From Myxococcales bacterium (GTDB lineage: Bacteria > Myxococcota_A > Bradymonadia > UBA7976 > UBA1532): a stretch of DNA of 64,000 nt. The stretch lies in contig JACKDP010000003.1 in the NCBI GenBank assembly GCA_020633435.1, forward strand, positions 806,001 through 870,000, in the 5' to 3' direction. The notes beneath the pieces are model-generated. The model worked only from the letters and a program-made list of their open reading frames with translations, ran no database searches and was not told the DNA's origin. A program made the translations under genes and the position numbers. Below, piece after piece: positions 47,902 to 57,491 of the stretch (position 1 is the first letter of the stretch; each line of letters begins with the position of its first letter).

Positions 47902-48866
47902 CTAGATCGTAGCGCTGGAGAGGGGGCAGCTCTGGGTGCCGCCGACGCAGAGCCCGACCTCCTGGGTACCCGCCGGGCCGGGGTAGCAGTCTCGGCTGGC
48001 ACCCGGCGTAACTGTGCAGTCAGTGCCCGGGAGATCGTCGACCTGCCCGTCGCAGTCGTTGTCAGCCTGATCGCAGATCTCGATGGTCGGGAGCACCTGA
48101 CCGCTGCAGGGACCCCAGCCCGTCGACGCGTCGCATGCCTGGGTGCCGTCGACGCAGACGCCGACCTCTCGCGTCGCCGCGGGCCCCTGATAGCAGGCGC
48201 GGGTCAGCGACCCGGCGTCGCCGAAGGTGATGTTGTCGGTGTAGCCATCGCAGTCGTCGTCCTCGCCGTTGCAGATCTCGGCACCGCTGGCGGGGAGCAG
48301 CGTCGGCTCACAGGAGAATGCCCCCTCGATGCAGACGAGCCGACCCACCCCACACCGGCCAGGCAGGCCGGTGTCGCAGGCCGCATCACCGCCGTCGACG
48401 TCCCCCTCGTCGGTGAGACCATCGCAGTCGTCATCCCCGCCGTTGCACAGCTCGGTCAGTGGAACCAGCGGCTCACAGACCGGTCGACCGCCGGGCACGC
48501 AGGCCGTCACGCCAGACCGCTCACAGGTGGGCAGCCGCAACGTGCACACCAGCCCCGCTTCGGTGCCCTCATCCACCTGTCGGTCGCAATCGTTGTCGAC
48601 GAGATCACAGCGTTCGGTCGCGCCCAGGTACGTCAGCGGATCCTGGTCATCGCAGTCAGGCCCGGCAAGACACCCCAGACCGTAGCCATCGCCGTCGCGA
48701 TCGGTGCAGAAGCGGTCGTCAGCCGGCGGGTCGGCCCCTACCGGGGGGGGGGGGAAGCATCCGAGCCGGCCAGGACGTTCGTACCCAGCTGGAGATCGCA
48801 GCCACCCACCCCGAAGAGCATGACAAGCCCCACCCGCCCTGCCCACCGACCAGATACTTCATGCAT
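47902..48866 (-). pseudogene. MopE-like Cys-rich lipoprotein, frame broken at a 12-base homopolymer
   Basis: From ATG 48866 (AGGAG nine bases upstream) the frame reads a lipoprotein leader (LVMLFGVGGC) and LQLGTNVLAGSDASPPP, then meets a run of 12 C residues (48754-48743) and stops at TAG 48740-48738. The following sequence is open in another frame to 47902: DGDGYG, then four copies of the MopE/'putative metal-binding' motif (C-D/N-x-x-D-D/N-D-C-D-G/R), each flanked by Cys pairs, ending with the sequence GGTQSC. With 13 or 10 C residues the two parts join into one 321-residue protein. This is either a homopolymer sequencing error or a phase-variable gene in the 'off' state. MopE itself binds copper, but that role is not shown here. 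Confidence 0.8.
48743..48754 (-). repeat. 12-base homopolymer (C on the coding strand)
   Basis: Twelve consecutive G residues on the plus strand. They occur early in the MopE-like gene, just after the leader and a Pro codon run, in the place where phase-variable tracts are usually found. Slippage by one base restores or breaks the frame. Confidence 0.95.
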
Positions 48867-48979
48867 GCAACTCTGCTCCTTGCGATGCCCGTCGCCTTCG
48901 ATCACCGTCGTGGCTGAAGGAACGGAAGTCAATCGAGGAAGCCGCCGGTTATGAACATTTTCAAGAACATGCATGAAGT
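48856..48979. repeat. Perfect 12-base inverted repeat flanking the divergent start region
   Basis: ACTTCATGCATG at 48856-48867 is the exact reverse complement of CATGCATGAAGT at 48968-48979. The left copy includes the start codon of the MopE-like gene, so both copies would encode MHEV in their own direction. It may be an operator pair, a recombination site, or a remnant of duplication. Confidence 0.7.
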
Positions 48980-49028
48980 CGAGGGGTTGAAGGACCAGCG
49001 AAAGACGGGCCTGCCGGAGGGGTGGTCC

Positions 49029-49682
49029 GTGGGCCGGGGCCCGTGGGGGCGCGTTGCTGCGGTTCTGGTGCTGATGGCGACGCCGGCCTGGGCCCACCCG
49101 CCGGTGTGCAAGATGCCCTGTCGAGCGCCGTGCGCGAACCACGAGTCTCCCGCCGACGGCGCGGCCGTTCTTGAGTTGACCGTCGGCCTGGCGACCCGCT
49201 ACGTCGGCGTCGGGGCCGCCGGGCAGCCGGCTCGGGAGGTCGAGGTGGCGCCCCTGGTGGCGCTGACGCCCGCGCTGGAGTGGCGATTTGGCCGGAGGCT
49301 CTTCGCGGGTCTGGAGGTGGGCTTCGCGTCGACCGAGGATCCGACGAGCGTCAGCGGGCGGCGCTCCATCACGCTGCCCGGGGTGCGGGGGCGGATGACC
49401 TTCAGCGTGGCGCGCCACCTGGAGGCCGACGCGGTGTTCGGCGCCGGCGTCGCCTTCTGGGCCGGCGAGGGTGGCCCGATTCTGGTCGGGTGGACCCGGC
49501 GGATGGCCTTCGGTGGGGCCTACGAGGTGGCCGAGGATCTCTGGGCGCAGCTGCACCTGGGATCGTCGGTGGTGGTGGCCGGGCCGGCGGGCAAGGGGCT
49601 GCTGAGCGGTGAGTACACCGTCCAGCAGCCGGTCGGGGTCTCGGGGCTCACCGTGACGATGGGGGTGCGGTCGGGGTGGTAG
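49029..49682 (+). CDS. Probable outer-membrane beta-barrel protein, unknown
   Basis: I prefer GTG at 49029, which has GGAGGGG seven bases upstream and gives a direct signal peptide (MGRGPWGRVAAVLVLMATPAWA); an ATG at 48951 would add 26 residues without a Sec feature. The 217-residue product has three Cys residues just after the cleavage site, followed by an alternating pattern of short amphipathic strands ending in a Trp residue (VRSGW), which suggests a small outer-membrane barrel. No family was recognised. The MopE-like gene is divergent from it across the 12-base inverted repeat. Confidence 0.7.
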   Translation: MGRGPWGRVAAVLVLMATPAWAHPPVCKMPCRAPCANHESPADGAAVLELTVGLATRYVGVGAAGQPAREVEVAPLVALTPALEWRFGRRLFAGLEVGFASTEDPTSVSGRRSITLPGVRGRMTFSVARHLEADAVFGAGVAFWAGEGGPILVGWTRRMAFGGAYEVAEDLWAQLHLGSSVVVAGPAGKGLLSGEYTVQQPVGVSGLTVTMGVRSGW

Positions 49683-49756
49683 GCGCGGCGTGGCGGTCCG
49701 CTCCGCCCACCCATCGGCGTTGACGCCCGGGGCGGTGCGGTCGATGCTGCCTGTTC

Positions 49757-52700
49757 ATGCCCGCGTTCTTCCCCCGTCCTGCCCTGCTGACGCACATCCC
49801 GGCGGGGGCGCATGCCGTCATCGAGGCGAGCGCCGGGACGGGAAAGACCTTTACGATCGAGCACCTGGTCGTCGATCGCCTGCTGAGTGGCGAGGCGAGC
49901 CTGGAGCAGATCCTGGTCGTGACGTTCACCGAGAAGGCGACGGGCGAGCTCAAGACGCGCATCCGGGATCTGGTCACGCGGGTGCTGGAGACGCCCGAGG
50001 GCGACGCGCCGGCGGAGGGGCCGTGCTGGGTGGTGGACGGGCCGGCGCGGGTGCGGCTGACGGACGCGCTCTTCACCTTCGATCGGGCGCCGATCTTCAC
50101 CATCCATGGCTTCTGTCATCGGGTGCTCTTCGATCTGGCCTTCGAGAGCGGGCACCTCTTCGACTTCGAGGTGGTGGACGGGACGCGGGCGTTCAACCGG
50201 GCCTTCCGGGAGTGCCTGCGCACGGTCTTCACGGTCGACGCGAGCCACCGCGGGCAGCTGCGCGCGTGGCTGGACGACGGCCGCGACGAGGCCGGGCTGG
50301 AGCGCCTGCTCTTCCAGGCGTACCGGCAGCGCTACCTGGACGGGCTGGAGTCGGTGGACGACGCCCTGCCGCGCTTGCTGGGGCGGCTGGCGGTCGACTT
50401 CTCGGCGGCGTCCATCGCCACGGATCTGGAGGGGGTGGCGCTGCAGCAGGCCGCCGTCGAGGGGGCGTTGCAGGTCGTCCACCAGATCCAGGCGGCGCTG
50501 GACGCGGATCTGGCCGACGGGGATCGCCTGGCGGCGGTGACGAGCCTGCCGCTGGAGCACCTGCTGCGCCCGCGGCGCACGGCCCCCCACGGCAAGCGGC
50601 GCTTCCCCGACGAGCTGGCCGCCTCCACCCGGCGCGTGCTGGACGTGCTGCAGCAGCTTCGTACGCTGCGCGCCATGGCCGCCTCCATCGAGCGGGCCGT
50701 GGTCGACGCCTTCCTGCCCGTCGTGCTCGATCGCCTGGCGGCCTTCAAGCGCCAGGAGGGCCTGCTGGACTACGACGATCTGCTGGAGCGCGTGCAGACG
50801 TCGCTGGCGGGCCCGGACGGGCCGGCCCTGGCCCAGACGCTGCGCGGCCGCTACCGGCTGGCCCTCATCGACGAGTTCCAGGACACCGATGATCGGCAGT
50901 GGGACATCTTCCGGCGGGTGTTCGTGGAGTCGGACGCCGGCCACCGGCTGTATGTCATCGGCGATCCCAAGCAGGCCATCTACGGCTTCCGCGGCGCGGA
51001 CGTGCACACCTACCTGGTGGCCCGCGATGAGCTGGAGGCCAGCGGCGCCCCGCGGCTGGCGCTCGACACGGCCTATCGCCACTCGCCGGCGCTGACCGAC
51101 GCGCTGAACCTCGTCCTGGAGCAGGGGCGCGATCCCCTCTTCTCGGGGGCCATCCGCTACGAGGTGCCCGTGCGCTGCGGGCGGCCGACGCTGCGCCTGG
51201 TGGACGCCTTCGGCGAGGAGCAGCCCCCCGTCATCCTCTGGCGCTACAAGCCGCCGCCGCCCAAGGCGCGCGAGCGCGAGACGCTGGCCCGGTGGCGCCT
51301 GGACGAGGCCTTCGCCGGGCAGCTCGGCGAGAGCCTGCACCGCCTGCTGCTCACCCCCGAGGGGGCGCTCTTCACCGACGACCCGGCCCGGGGGGGCCGC
51401 CGCCCCATCCGTCCGCAGGATGTCTTCGTCCTGTGCCGGGGCAACTGGGACGCCCAGCTCGCCGCCGACGCCCTCGACCGGGTGGGGGTGCCCTACGCTT
51501 TCTACAAGCAGGACGGGCTCTTCCAGACGATGGAGGCCCAGGACGTGCGCGACGTGCTGGCGGCCGTGGCCGACCCCCACGACCGCAGCGCCCGGATGCG
51601 CGCCCTGGCGACGCCGTTCTTCGCGGTGCCGTGGGCCCGCCTGCGCGACTACCGCGAGCTGGCCGGCGGCCACCCCATCACGGAGCGGCTCTTCGCGTGG
51701 CACCAGCTCGCCACCCAGGAGCGCTTCGCCGCGCTGTACCACCGCGTCCTGCACGAGAGCGGGCTGGTGGAGCGGGCCTTGTTCCTGGAGGAGACGGAGC
51801 GGGCGCTCTGCAACTACCAGCACATCCTGGAGGTCCTGCTGGAGCAGGGGGGGCGCCGCCGCCTGTCGCTGGCCGAGACCCTGGAGCTGATGGACCGCTT
51901 CATCCTGGGCACGGAGCAGCCGGAGGGGGGCGACGGGAACATCCAGCGCCTGCCTGACGAGCGCGACGCGGTGCAGATCATGACCATCCACCGCGCCAAG
52001 GGGCTCGAGGCGCCGGTGGTCTGCCTGTTCGGCGGCTTCGGCCAGGGCCAGCCGCGGCCGGTGAACGTGGTGCACGGCCCCGATGGCCGGCGGCGGGTGC
52101 TGGTGGGGCGGCCGGCCCATGACGCGTGGGCCCAGCAGATCGCCCAGGAGCAGATGGAGGAGGACGAGCGGCTGCTGTACGTGGCCCTCACCCGCGCCAA
52201 GGTGCGGCTGTACCTGCCGTTCATCGACTCCTCGCGGGGGGTGCAGGGGGCCTACGCCCCGCTGAAGGCGCGCCTGGGAGCCGTGGTGCGCGACGGCGCC
52301 GGCCCGGGCTTCCAGCAGGTCGAGGTGCCGGAGCAGACCCGCGCCCGGGTGGCCCCTGCCCCCGATCCGCGCGAGCCCCTCGACGCCTGGCGACCGCCCG
52401 GGCGCCTGCTGGCCGCCGAAGAGGACGGCAGCTTCGAGGCCCTGCGCCGCCGGGCCGCCCCGCTGCTGGTGACGAGCTACACCCGCATGAAGGAGGAGGG
52501 GCTGTCGCCGGTGGTGGAGGAGGATCCCGCGCCGGTGGAGGCCGACGAGTTCAAGGTGGACGAGGGCGCCGTCGAGGAGGCCCACCCGGCCGACGCCCAC
52601 GTCCTGCCCGGGGGCCGCCACGTCGGGCGGTTCCTGCACGAGGTCATCGAGGCCCTCGACTTCGGCACCTTCGGCGAGACCCCGAGCCTCGACGCCTGGT

Positions 52701-53317
52701 CGCGCGAGCCGACGGTGCGGGGCGTCTTCCAGGAGGTGATGCGCCGCCACGGCATCGACCCCCGCTGGCTGGCGGCCGGCCAGGCCCTCATCTTCGACGC
52801 GCTGGCCTCGCCCCTCACGCTGGGCGGCGTGGCGGTCGGGGCGCTCTACCGCTGCCGGCACGTCGTGGAGCTGGAGTTCCTCTACCCCCTGCCCGAGGCC
52901 GCCCACCCGCTGCTGAGCCGCCCCGACGCCGGCGGCGACTGGCGGGCCGAGCGCGGATTCATCAAGGGTTTCGTGGACTTCGTGTTCGAGCACCAGGGCC
53001 GCGTCTACTTCGCCGACTGGAAGAGCGACGTGCTGCCCGACTACGCGCCCGAGGCCCTCGACCCCCATGTGGCCGAGCACTACGAGCTGCAGGCGCGGCT
53101 CTACTGCCTGGGCATCGTCCGCTGGCTGGGCCTGCGGGACGAGGCGGCCTACGAGGCCCGGTTCGGCGGCCTGCTCTACCTCTTCCTGCGCGGGCTGGCG
53201 GCCCGGCCCGGTGATGGGGTGTGGTTCCGGCGCCCGAGCTGGGCGGACGTGGTGGCCTGGGAGGCCGATCTGCTGGTGCTGGGCCGGCCCGCGCCCGTGG
53301 CGGAGGCGTCGGCATGA
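49757..53317 (+). CDS. recB: Exodeoxyribonuclease V subunit beta (RecB)
   Basis: The 1186-residue protein is a UvrD-type helicase with a C-terminal nuclease. Helicase motifs are visible: Walker [11 protein letters not shown] (residues 25-34), [25 protein letters not shown], the Q-motif-like [22 protein letters not shown] and VALTRAK. The RecB-family nuclease motifs lie near residues 1070-1095 ([16 protein letters not shown]). The length and the downstream recD identify RecB rather than AddA. It should unwind and degrade double-stranded ends for recombination repair. ATG at 49757 follows a weak ribosome binding site. recC would normally lie upstream but is absent. Confidence 0.95.
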   Translation: MPAFFPRPALLTHIPAGAHAVIEASAGTGKTFTIEHLVVDRLLSGEASLEQILVVTFTEKATGELKTRIRDLVTRVLETPEGDAPAEGPCWVVDGPARVRLTDALFTFDRAPIFTIHGFCHRVLFDLAFESGHLFDFEVVDGTRAFNRAFRECLRTVFTVDASHRGQLRAWLDDGRDEAGLERLLFQAYRQRYLDGLESVDDALPRLLGRLAVDFSAASIATDLEGVALQQAAVEGALQVVHQIQAALDADLADGDRLAAVTSLPLEHLLRPRRTAPHGKRRFPDELAASTRRVLDVLQQLRTLRAMAASIERAVVDAFLPVVLDRLAAFKRQEGLLDYDDLLERVQTSLAGPDGPALAQTLRGRYRLALIDEFQDTDDRQWDIFRRVFVESDAGHRLYVIGDPKQAIYGFRGADVHTYLVARDELEASGAPRLALDTAYRHSPALTDALNLVLEQGRDPLFSGAIRYEVPVRCGRPTLRLVDAFGEEQPPVILWRYKPPPPKARERETLARWRLDEAFAGQLGESLHRLLLTPEGALFTDDPARGGRRPIRPQDVFVLCRGNWDAQLAADALDRVGVPYAFYKQDGLFQTMEAQDVRDVLAAVADPHDRSARMRALATPFFAVPWARLRDYRELAGGHPITERLFAWHQLATQERFAALYHRVLHESGLVERALFLEETERALCNYQHILEVLLEQGGRRRLSLAETLELMDRFILGTEQPEGGDGNIQRLPDERDAVQIMTIHRAKGLEAPVVCLFGGFGQGQPRPVNVVHGPDGRRRVLVGRPAHDAWAQQIAQEQMEEDERLLYVALTRAKVRLYLPFIDSSRGVQGAYAPLKARLGAVVRDGAGPGFQQVEVPEQTRARVAPAPDPREPLDAWRPPGRLLAAEEDGSFEALRRRAAPLLVTSYTRMKEEGLSPVVEEDPAPVEADEFKVDEGAVEEAHPADAHVLPGGRHVGRFLHEVIEALDFGTFGETPSLDAWSREPTVRGVFQEVMRRHGIDPRWLAAGQALIFDALASPLTLGGVAVGALYRCRHVVELEFLYPLPEAAHPLLSRPDAGGDWRAERGFIKGFVDFVFEHQGRVYFADWKSDVLPDYAPEALDPHVAEHYELQARLYCLGIVRWLGLRDEAAYEARFGGLLYLFLRGLAARPGDGVWFRRPSWADVVAWEADLLVLGRPAPVAEASA

Positions 53318-55350
53318 GCGAGGCCGCCGCCCTCGACACGGCCTGGCAGCGCTTCCGCCGCCTGGACAAGGGCCTGCCGCCCACCGAGCTCGAGGCCCTG
53401 CTGCGGGGCCTCGAGGGCGCGGTGGGGCCCCATGGCCTCGACGCGTCGGCGGTGACGCTGGCCTACGACCTGGCCCGCCTCGCCGATCCGGGCCGCACGG
53501 GGCTGGTCGTGCCCCTGGTGCTGGCCGTGCTCGTCGACCTGCAGCAAGGCTCCACGCGCACCCCGACGGACGCCGCCCACCTGGGCCACCGGCTGCGGAG
53601 CCTGCTGCGCAGCGCGCTGCCGGGGGAGGACGCGGTCGAGGGCCGGGTGCGCGACATCCTGCGCCTGGTGGGCGACGCGGGCGGGGCCGCCGAGATCATC
53701 GGCCGCGACGACACGGCCCGCCTGCCCCTCCTGCTCATCGATGGCTGCCTGGCCGTGCAGCGCGTGCGGCACGCCGAGGGCCTGCTGGCCAGCCGCCTGG
53801 CCGCCCGCCTGGCGCGGCCGGTGGACGTCATCCCCAAGGCCGAGGCGGCGCTGGAGGATGTGCGCGGCCGCCCGGCGTTCCGCGGGGGCCAGCCGGTGCA
53901 GCTCTCCGACGAGCAGGAGGAGGCCGTCCGGGCCTCCATCCGCCGCTCGCTGGCGCTGGTGTCGGGCGGTCCGGGCACCGGCAAGACGTCCATCGTCGTC
54001 GCCATGCTGCGCACGCTCGTCCGCCTGGGGGTCAAGCCCGAGCAGATCGCGCTGGCCGCGCCCACGGGCAAGGCGGCCTGGCGCATGGGCGAGGCCATCC
54101 AGGGGGCGCTGGGGGCCATCGCGCGCCCGGGCAGCGCAGACGAGCGGCTGATGGCGGCCACGCCGGTGCCCTCGACGCTGCACCGGCTGCTCGGCTACTC
54201 GCCCACGGCCGATCGCTTCGAGCACGACGCCGAGAACCCCCTGGCCGCGCGCGTCATTGTCGTGGACGAGGGCTCCATGGTGGACGTCTTCCTCATGGAG
54301 CGCCTGCTCGCCGCGGCCCGCCCGTCGGCGCGGCTGGTCATCCTGGGCGACGCCGATCAGCTCCCGTCGGTGGCCGCCGGGGCCGTCTTCCGCGACGCCC
54401 TCGCGGTGGCCGACGCGGCCTCGGTGTCGCTGACGTACAGCTACCGGATGCGGGCCGACGACCCCGCCGGGCGACAGGTCCTCCTGGTGGCGCGCCGCGT
54501 CCGGCTGGGGGACGCCCGCCTCTTCGAGGACGCGGAGGACGGCACGCCGCTCGTGCAGATCCGCCCCCGGCCCGCCGCCCTCGAGGGCGTGGGCGTGGAG
54601 CTGCTGCCCGTCGAGCGCGGGGGCCTGCGGGCCTTCCTGGAGCACTGGTACCCGACGCGCGTGCGCCGGCCGGCCGATCTGCAGCGCGCCGTCCAGCAGA
54701 CCTGGCGCGCCGACCCGGAGGGCATCGCCCCCGAGCAAGTGCCCGAGCTTGCAAGGCTTTTCGGGCACCTGGAGCGCGCGCGGGTGCTCTGCGTGACGCG
54801 GGGCTTCGAGGCGGGGACGCGCCGCGTGAACGCCTGGCTGCACGAGGCGACGGCCCGCGAGGCCGGCCAGCCGGCGTCGGTGACGTTCCTGGTGGGCGAG
54901 CCGGTGATGATGCTGCACAACGACCACGATCGGCAGCTCTTCAACGGCGATCAGGGCCTCGTCCTCTTCGTCGAGGACGACGACGGCCGCCGCCGCATGG
55001 CGGTCTTCCCCCGGGCGGGCGGGGGCTTCCGCGCCTTCCCCCTCGACGCCCTCGGCAGCCGGCTGGAGCTGGCCTACGCGCTCACGGTGCACAAGGCCCA
55101 GGGCTCGGAGTACGACGAGGTGGCCCTGCTGCTGCCCGACGAGGACCTGCCTCTGCTGAGCCGCGAGCTCCTCTACACCGCCATCACGCGCAGCCGCCGC
55201 AGCGTCATGATCGTCGGCGCCGAGCCGGTGCTGCAGGCGGGCGTCCGCCGCGCGGTGGTCCGCCACTCCGGCCTGGCCGACCGCATCCGGGCCGCGCTGG
55301 GGGTCGCCGACGCGGAAGCTGGCGACCGAGCGGGGTCCGACGCATCTTGA
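53314..55350 (+). CDS. recD: Exodeoxyribonuclease V subunit alpha (RecD)
   Basis: The 678-residue SF1 helicase has Walker A GGPGTGKTSIVV (about residue 220), Walker B VVDEGSMVD, ILGDADQLPSVAAGAVF and the C-terminal LTVHKAQGSEYDEVALLLP and LLYTAITRSRR motifs. The N-terminal 170 residues resemble RecD, which sits on RecC in the E. coli enzyme. It starts four bases before the recB stop (ATGA), so the two subunits are translationally coupled. RecC is missing from this locus. Confidence 0.94.
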   Translation: MSEAAALDTAWQRFRRLDKGLPPTELEALLRGLEGAVGPHGLDASAVTLAYDLARLADPGRTGLVVPLVLAVLVDLQQGSTRTPTDAAHLGHRLRSLLRSALPGEDAVEGRVRDILRLVGDAGGAAEIIGRDDTARLPLLLIDGCLAVQRVRHAEGLLASRLAARLARPVDVIPKAEAALEDVRGRPAFRGGQPVQLSDEQEEAVRASIRRSLALVSGGPGTGKTSIVVAMLRTLVRLGVKPEQIALAAPTGKAAWRMGEAIQGALGAIARPGSADERLMAATPVPSTLHRLLGYSPTADRFEHDAENPLAARVIVVDEGSMVDVFLMERLLAAARPSARLVILGDADQLPSVAAGAVFRDALAVADAASVSLTYSYRMRADDPAGRQVLLVARRVRLGDARLFEDAEDGTPLVQIRPRPAALEGVGVELLPVERGGLRAFLEHWYPTRVRRPADLQRAVQQTWRADPEGIAPEQVPELARLFGHLERARVLCVTRGFEAGTRRVNAWLHEATAREAGQPASVTFLVGEPVMMLHNDHDRQLFNGDQGLVLFVEDDDGRRRMAVFPRAGGGFRAFPLDALGSRLELAYALTVHKAQGSEYDEVALLLPDEDLPLLSRELLYTAITRSRRSVMIVGAEPVLQAGVRRAVVRHSGLADRIRAALGVADAEAGDRAGSDAS

Positions 55351-55377
55351 TGGGGTCGCCCCTTGGATGGAGGGCCC

Positions 55378-56548
55378 ATGCGCTGGGCGTCTCGACTCGC
55401 CACCGAGCCTGATCACCCAGCCGCCATCGAGGCGGCGCTGGCCGGCCTCGCCGCGGATCTGGACGGCGCGGCCGCCGATCTCGTGGTCGCCTTCGCCTCC
55501 CCCGACTTCGATGGCCAGCTCCCCGGCCTCTTCGCCCGGGTCCGGGCCCGCTTCCCCCGGGCGCACCTCCTCGGCAGCAGCGGCGGCGGCGTCGTCGCGG
55601 GCGAGCGGGAGATCGAGCGCGCCCCGGGCCTGTCCCTGGTGGCCGCCAGCCTGCCCGGCGTCACGCTGCGGCCCTTCCACCTGCGCCAGCGCCAGCTCCC
55701 CGAGCCCGACGCGCCGGCCGAGGCGTGGCGCGCGCTCATCGGCGGCCCCGACGGCCACGCCATCGTGCTCAGCGATCCGTACACCCTCGACTCCGAGCGC
55801 CTCATCGCCGGCCTGGAGGCCGCCCTGCCCGGCGGCGTCGTCGTGGGCGGCCTGGTCAGCGGGGGCCTGCGGCCCTACAGCCACACCCTGCTGGTCGACG
55901 ACGCGCTCCACCGGGAGGGCGTGGCCGGGGTCGTGCTCGCCGGCAACGTGCAGGTCGAGGCCATCGTGGCCCAGGGCTGCCGGCCCGTGGGCGACCCGAT
56001 GTTCATCACCCGAGCCGACCGCAACATCCTGTATTCACTGGATGATCAGCCCGCGATGGCCGCCCTCCAGGCGGTGATGAACGGCCTCTGCCCGACGGAT
56101 CGGTCGCGGGCGCGGGAGTCGCTGTTCGTGGGCCTGGTGGTGGATCCGGCGCGGCAGGCCTACGGCCCGGGCGACTTCCTCATCCGCAACCTGGTGGGGC
56201 TGGATCCGCGCTCGGGGGCGCTGATGGTGGGGGCGGCTCAAGCCGCACAGCGTGGTGCAGTTTCATGTGCGCGACGCCCGCTCGTCGGCGGCGGATCTGG
56301 AGGGGCTGCTGCGCCGCCGCGCGGGCGGCCGGGCGCCGGCGGGGGCCCTGCTGTTCTCGTGCCTGGGGCGCGGGCGCGGGCTGTACGGCGTGCCCGATCA
56401 CGACCTGGGCGTCATCCGCGCGGAGGTGGGGCCGGTGCCGGTGGGGGGGATGTTCTGCAACGGCGAGATCGGGCCCGTCCAGGGGCGCGTCTGCCTGCAC
56501 GGCTACACGTCCGCCATCGCGCTCTTCAGCCCGCGGACGGACGCCTGA
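55378..56548 (+). pseudogene. FIST-domain protein, frame broken by one extra base
   Basis: ATG at 55378 follows GGAGGGCCC. The first 284 codons encode a FIST N-terminal domain and the start of FIST_C (LLGSSGGGVVAGEREI, GGVVVGGLVSGG, QGCRPVGDPMFITRADRN). At the G5 run 56229-56233 the frame shifts: removing one G restores the sequence MVGRLKPHSVVQF and continues in the second frame to TGA at 56548, giving the expected FIST_C end (LFSCLGRGRGLYG, VGGMFCNGEIGPV). FIST domains are intracellular small-ligand sensors often coupled to signalling. As read, the protein is broken; a one-base sequencing insertion in the G tract would explain it, and a real mutation is the alternative. Confidence 0.85.
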
Positions 56549-56558
56549 CGGGCGCGCG

Positions 56559-57491
56559 CTACCGCGTCTCCCGGATGAAGCGCTCCTCGAGGTTGGCGCC
56601 CACCTGCATGTCCATGAACTTCACCCCGCGGCCGACGAAGAACTTCACCAGCTCGCCGCCGGCCTCGTCCGCCGCCAGGGCGCTGGTGTCGATGTCGATG
56701 CGCAGGCGGCCGGCGCCCTTGTCCCAGCGCGCGCCCGCCACGTAGGGCAGGGCGTTGAGGGCGGCCAGCAGGTCGTCGGCGGCCGGGTCGGGCAGGCGGA
56801 AGGAGACCTCCGTCGCCCCCTGGAGCAGGGAGTCCATGGTGCTCACGCGGACCACGGAGCCCTGCTTCAAGATGGCCACCGCGTTGCACAGATCCTCGAT
56901 CTCACTGAGGTTGTGGCTCGAGACGATGACCGTCTGATCGGCGCGCATGGAGCGGAGCTGCTCGTGGATCTCGCGGGCGGCGTGGGGGTCGAGGCCCGCC
57001 GTCGGCTCGTCCAGGATGATGACGCGCGGGTTGCCGATGAAGGCCTGGGCGATGCCCACCCGCTTGTACATGCCGTGGGAGAGGGTGTTGCCCGTGCGGT
57101 TGTAGACCTCGGGCAGGCCCACCATCTCCAGCACGCGGTGGACCTCCTTCTCCGCGTCCCGGGCCGACATGCCGGCCAGCTCGGCGTAGAACTTGAGCTG
57201 CTTGCCGAGGGGCGTCGACGGCAGGAACTTCGCGTCCTGGGGCAGGATGGTCAGCATCCCGCCCGGCGGCGGGTGGTTGGGGCGGACGGCCTGGCCGCCC
57301 ACCAGCACCTCGCCGCGGTCCGCGCCGAGGAAGCCGCAGAGGATGGAGAAGAGCGTCGTCTTGCCGGCGCCGTTGGGGCCGACGATGCCGAAGATGCCGC
57401 CGGACGGCACCTCCAGGTTCACGTCGGTGAGGGCCTGGATGTTGCCGTAGGCCTTGCTGACGCCCCGGACAGTGAGGACCGCGCTCGCCAT
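56559..57491 (-). CDS. ABC transporter ATP-binding protein
   Basis: The 310-residue subunit has Walker A (VGPNGAGKTTL), Q-loop LPQD, signature LSHGMYKRVG (a variant of LSGGQ with His-Gly-Met), Walker B (VIILDEPTAGLDP) and the switch His in SSHNL. The C-terminal 75 residues follow the CcmA/NodI-type extension. The ATG at 57491 shares one base with the upstream permease stop (TGATG), so the two genes are coupled. It should power an exporter or a lipid/sugar flippase; the substrate is unknown. Confidence 0.93.
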   Translation of the reverse strand: MASAVLTVRGVSKAYGNIQALTDVNLEVPSGGIFGIVGPNGAGKTTLFSILCGFLGADRGEVLVGGQAVRPNHPPPGGMLTILPQDAKFLPSTPLGKQLKFYAELAGMSARDAEKEVHRVLEMVGLPEVYNRTGNTLSHGMYKRVGIAQAFIGNPRVIILDEPTAGLDPHAAREIHEQLRSMRADQTVIVSSHNLSEIEDLCNAVAILKQGSVVRVSTMDSLLQGATEVSFRLPDPAADDLLAALNALPYVAGARWDKGAGRLRIDIDTSALAADEAGGELVKFFVGRGVKFMDMQVGANLEERFIRETR

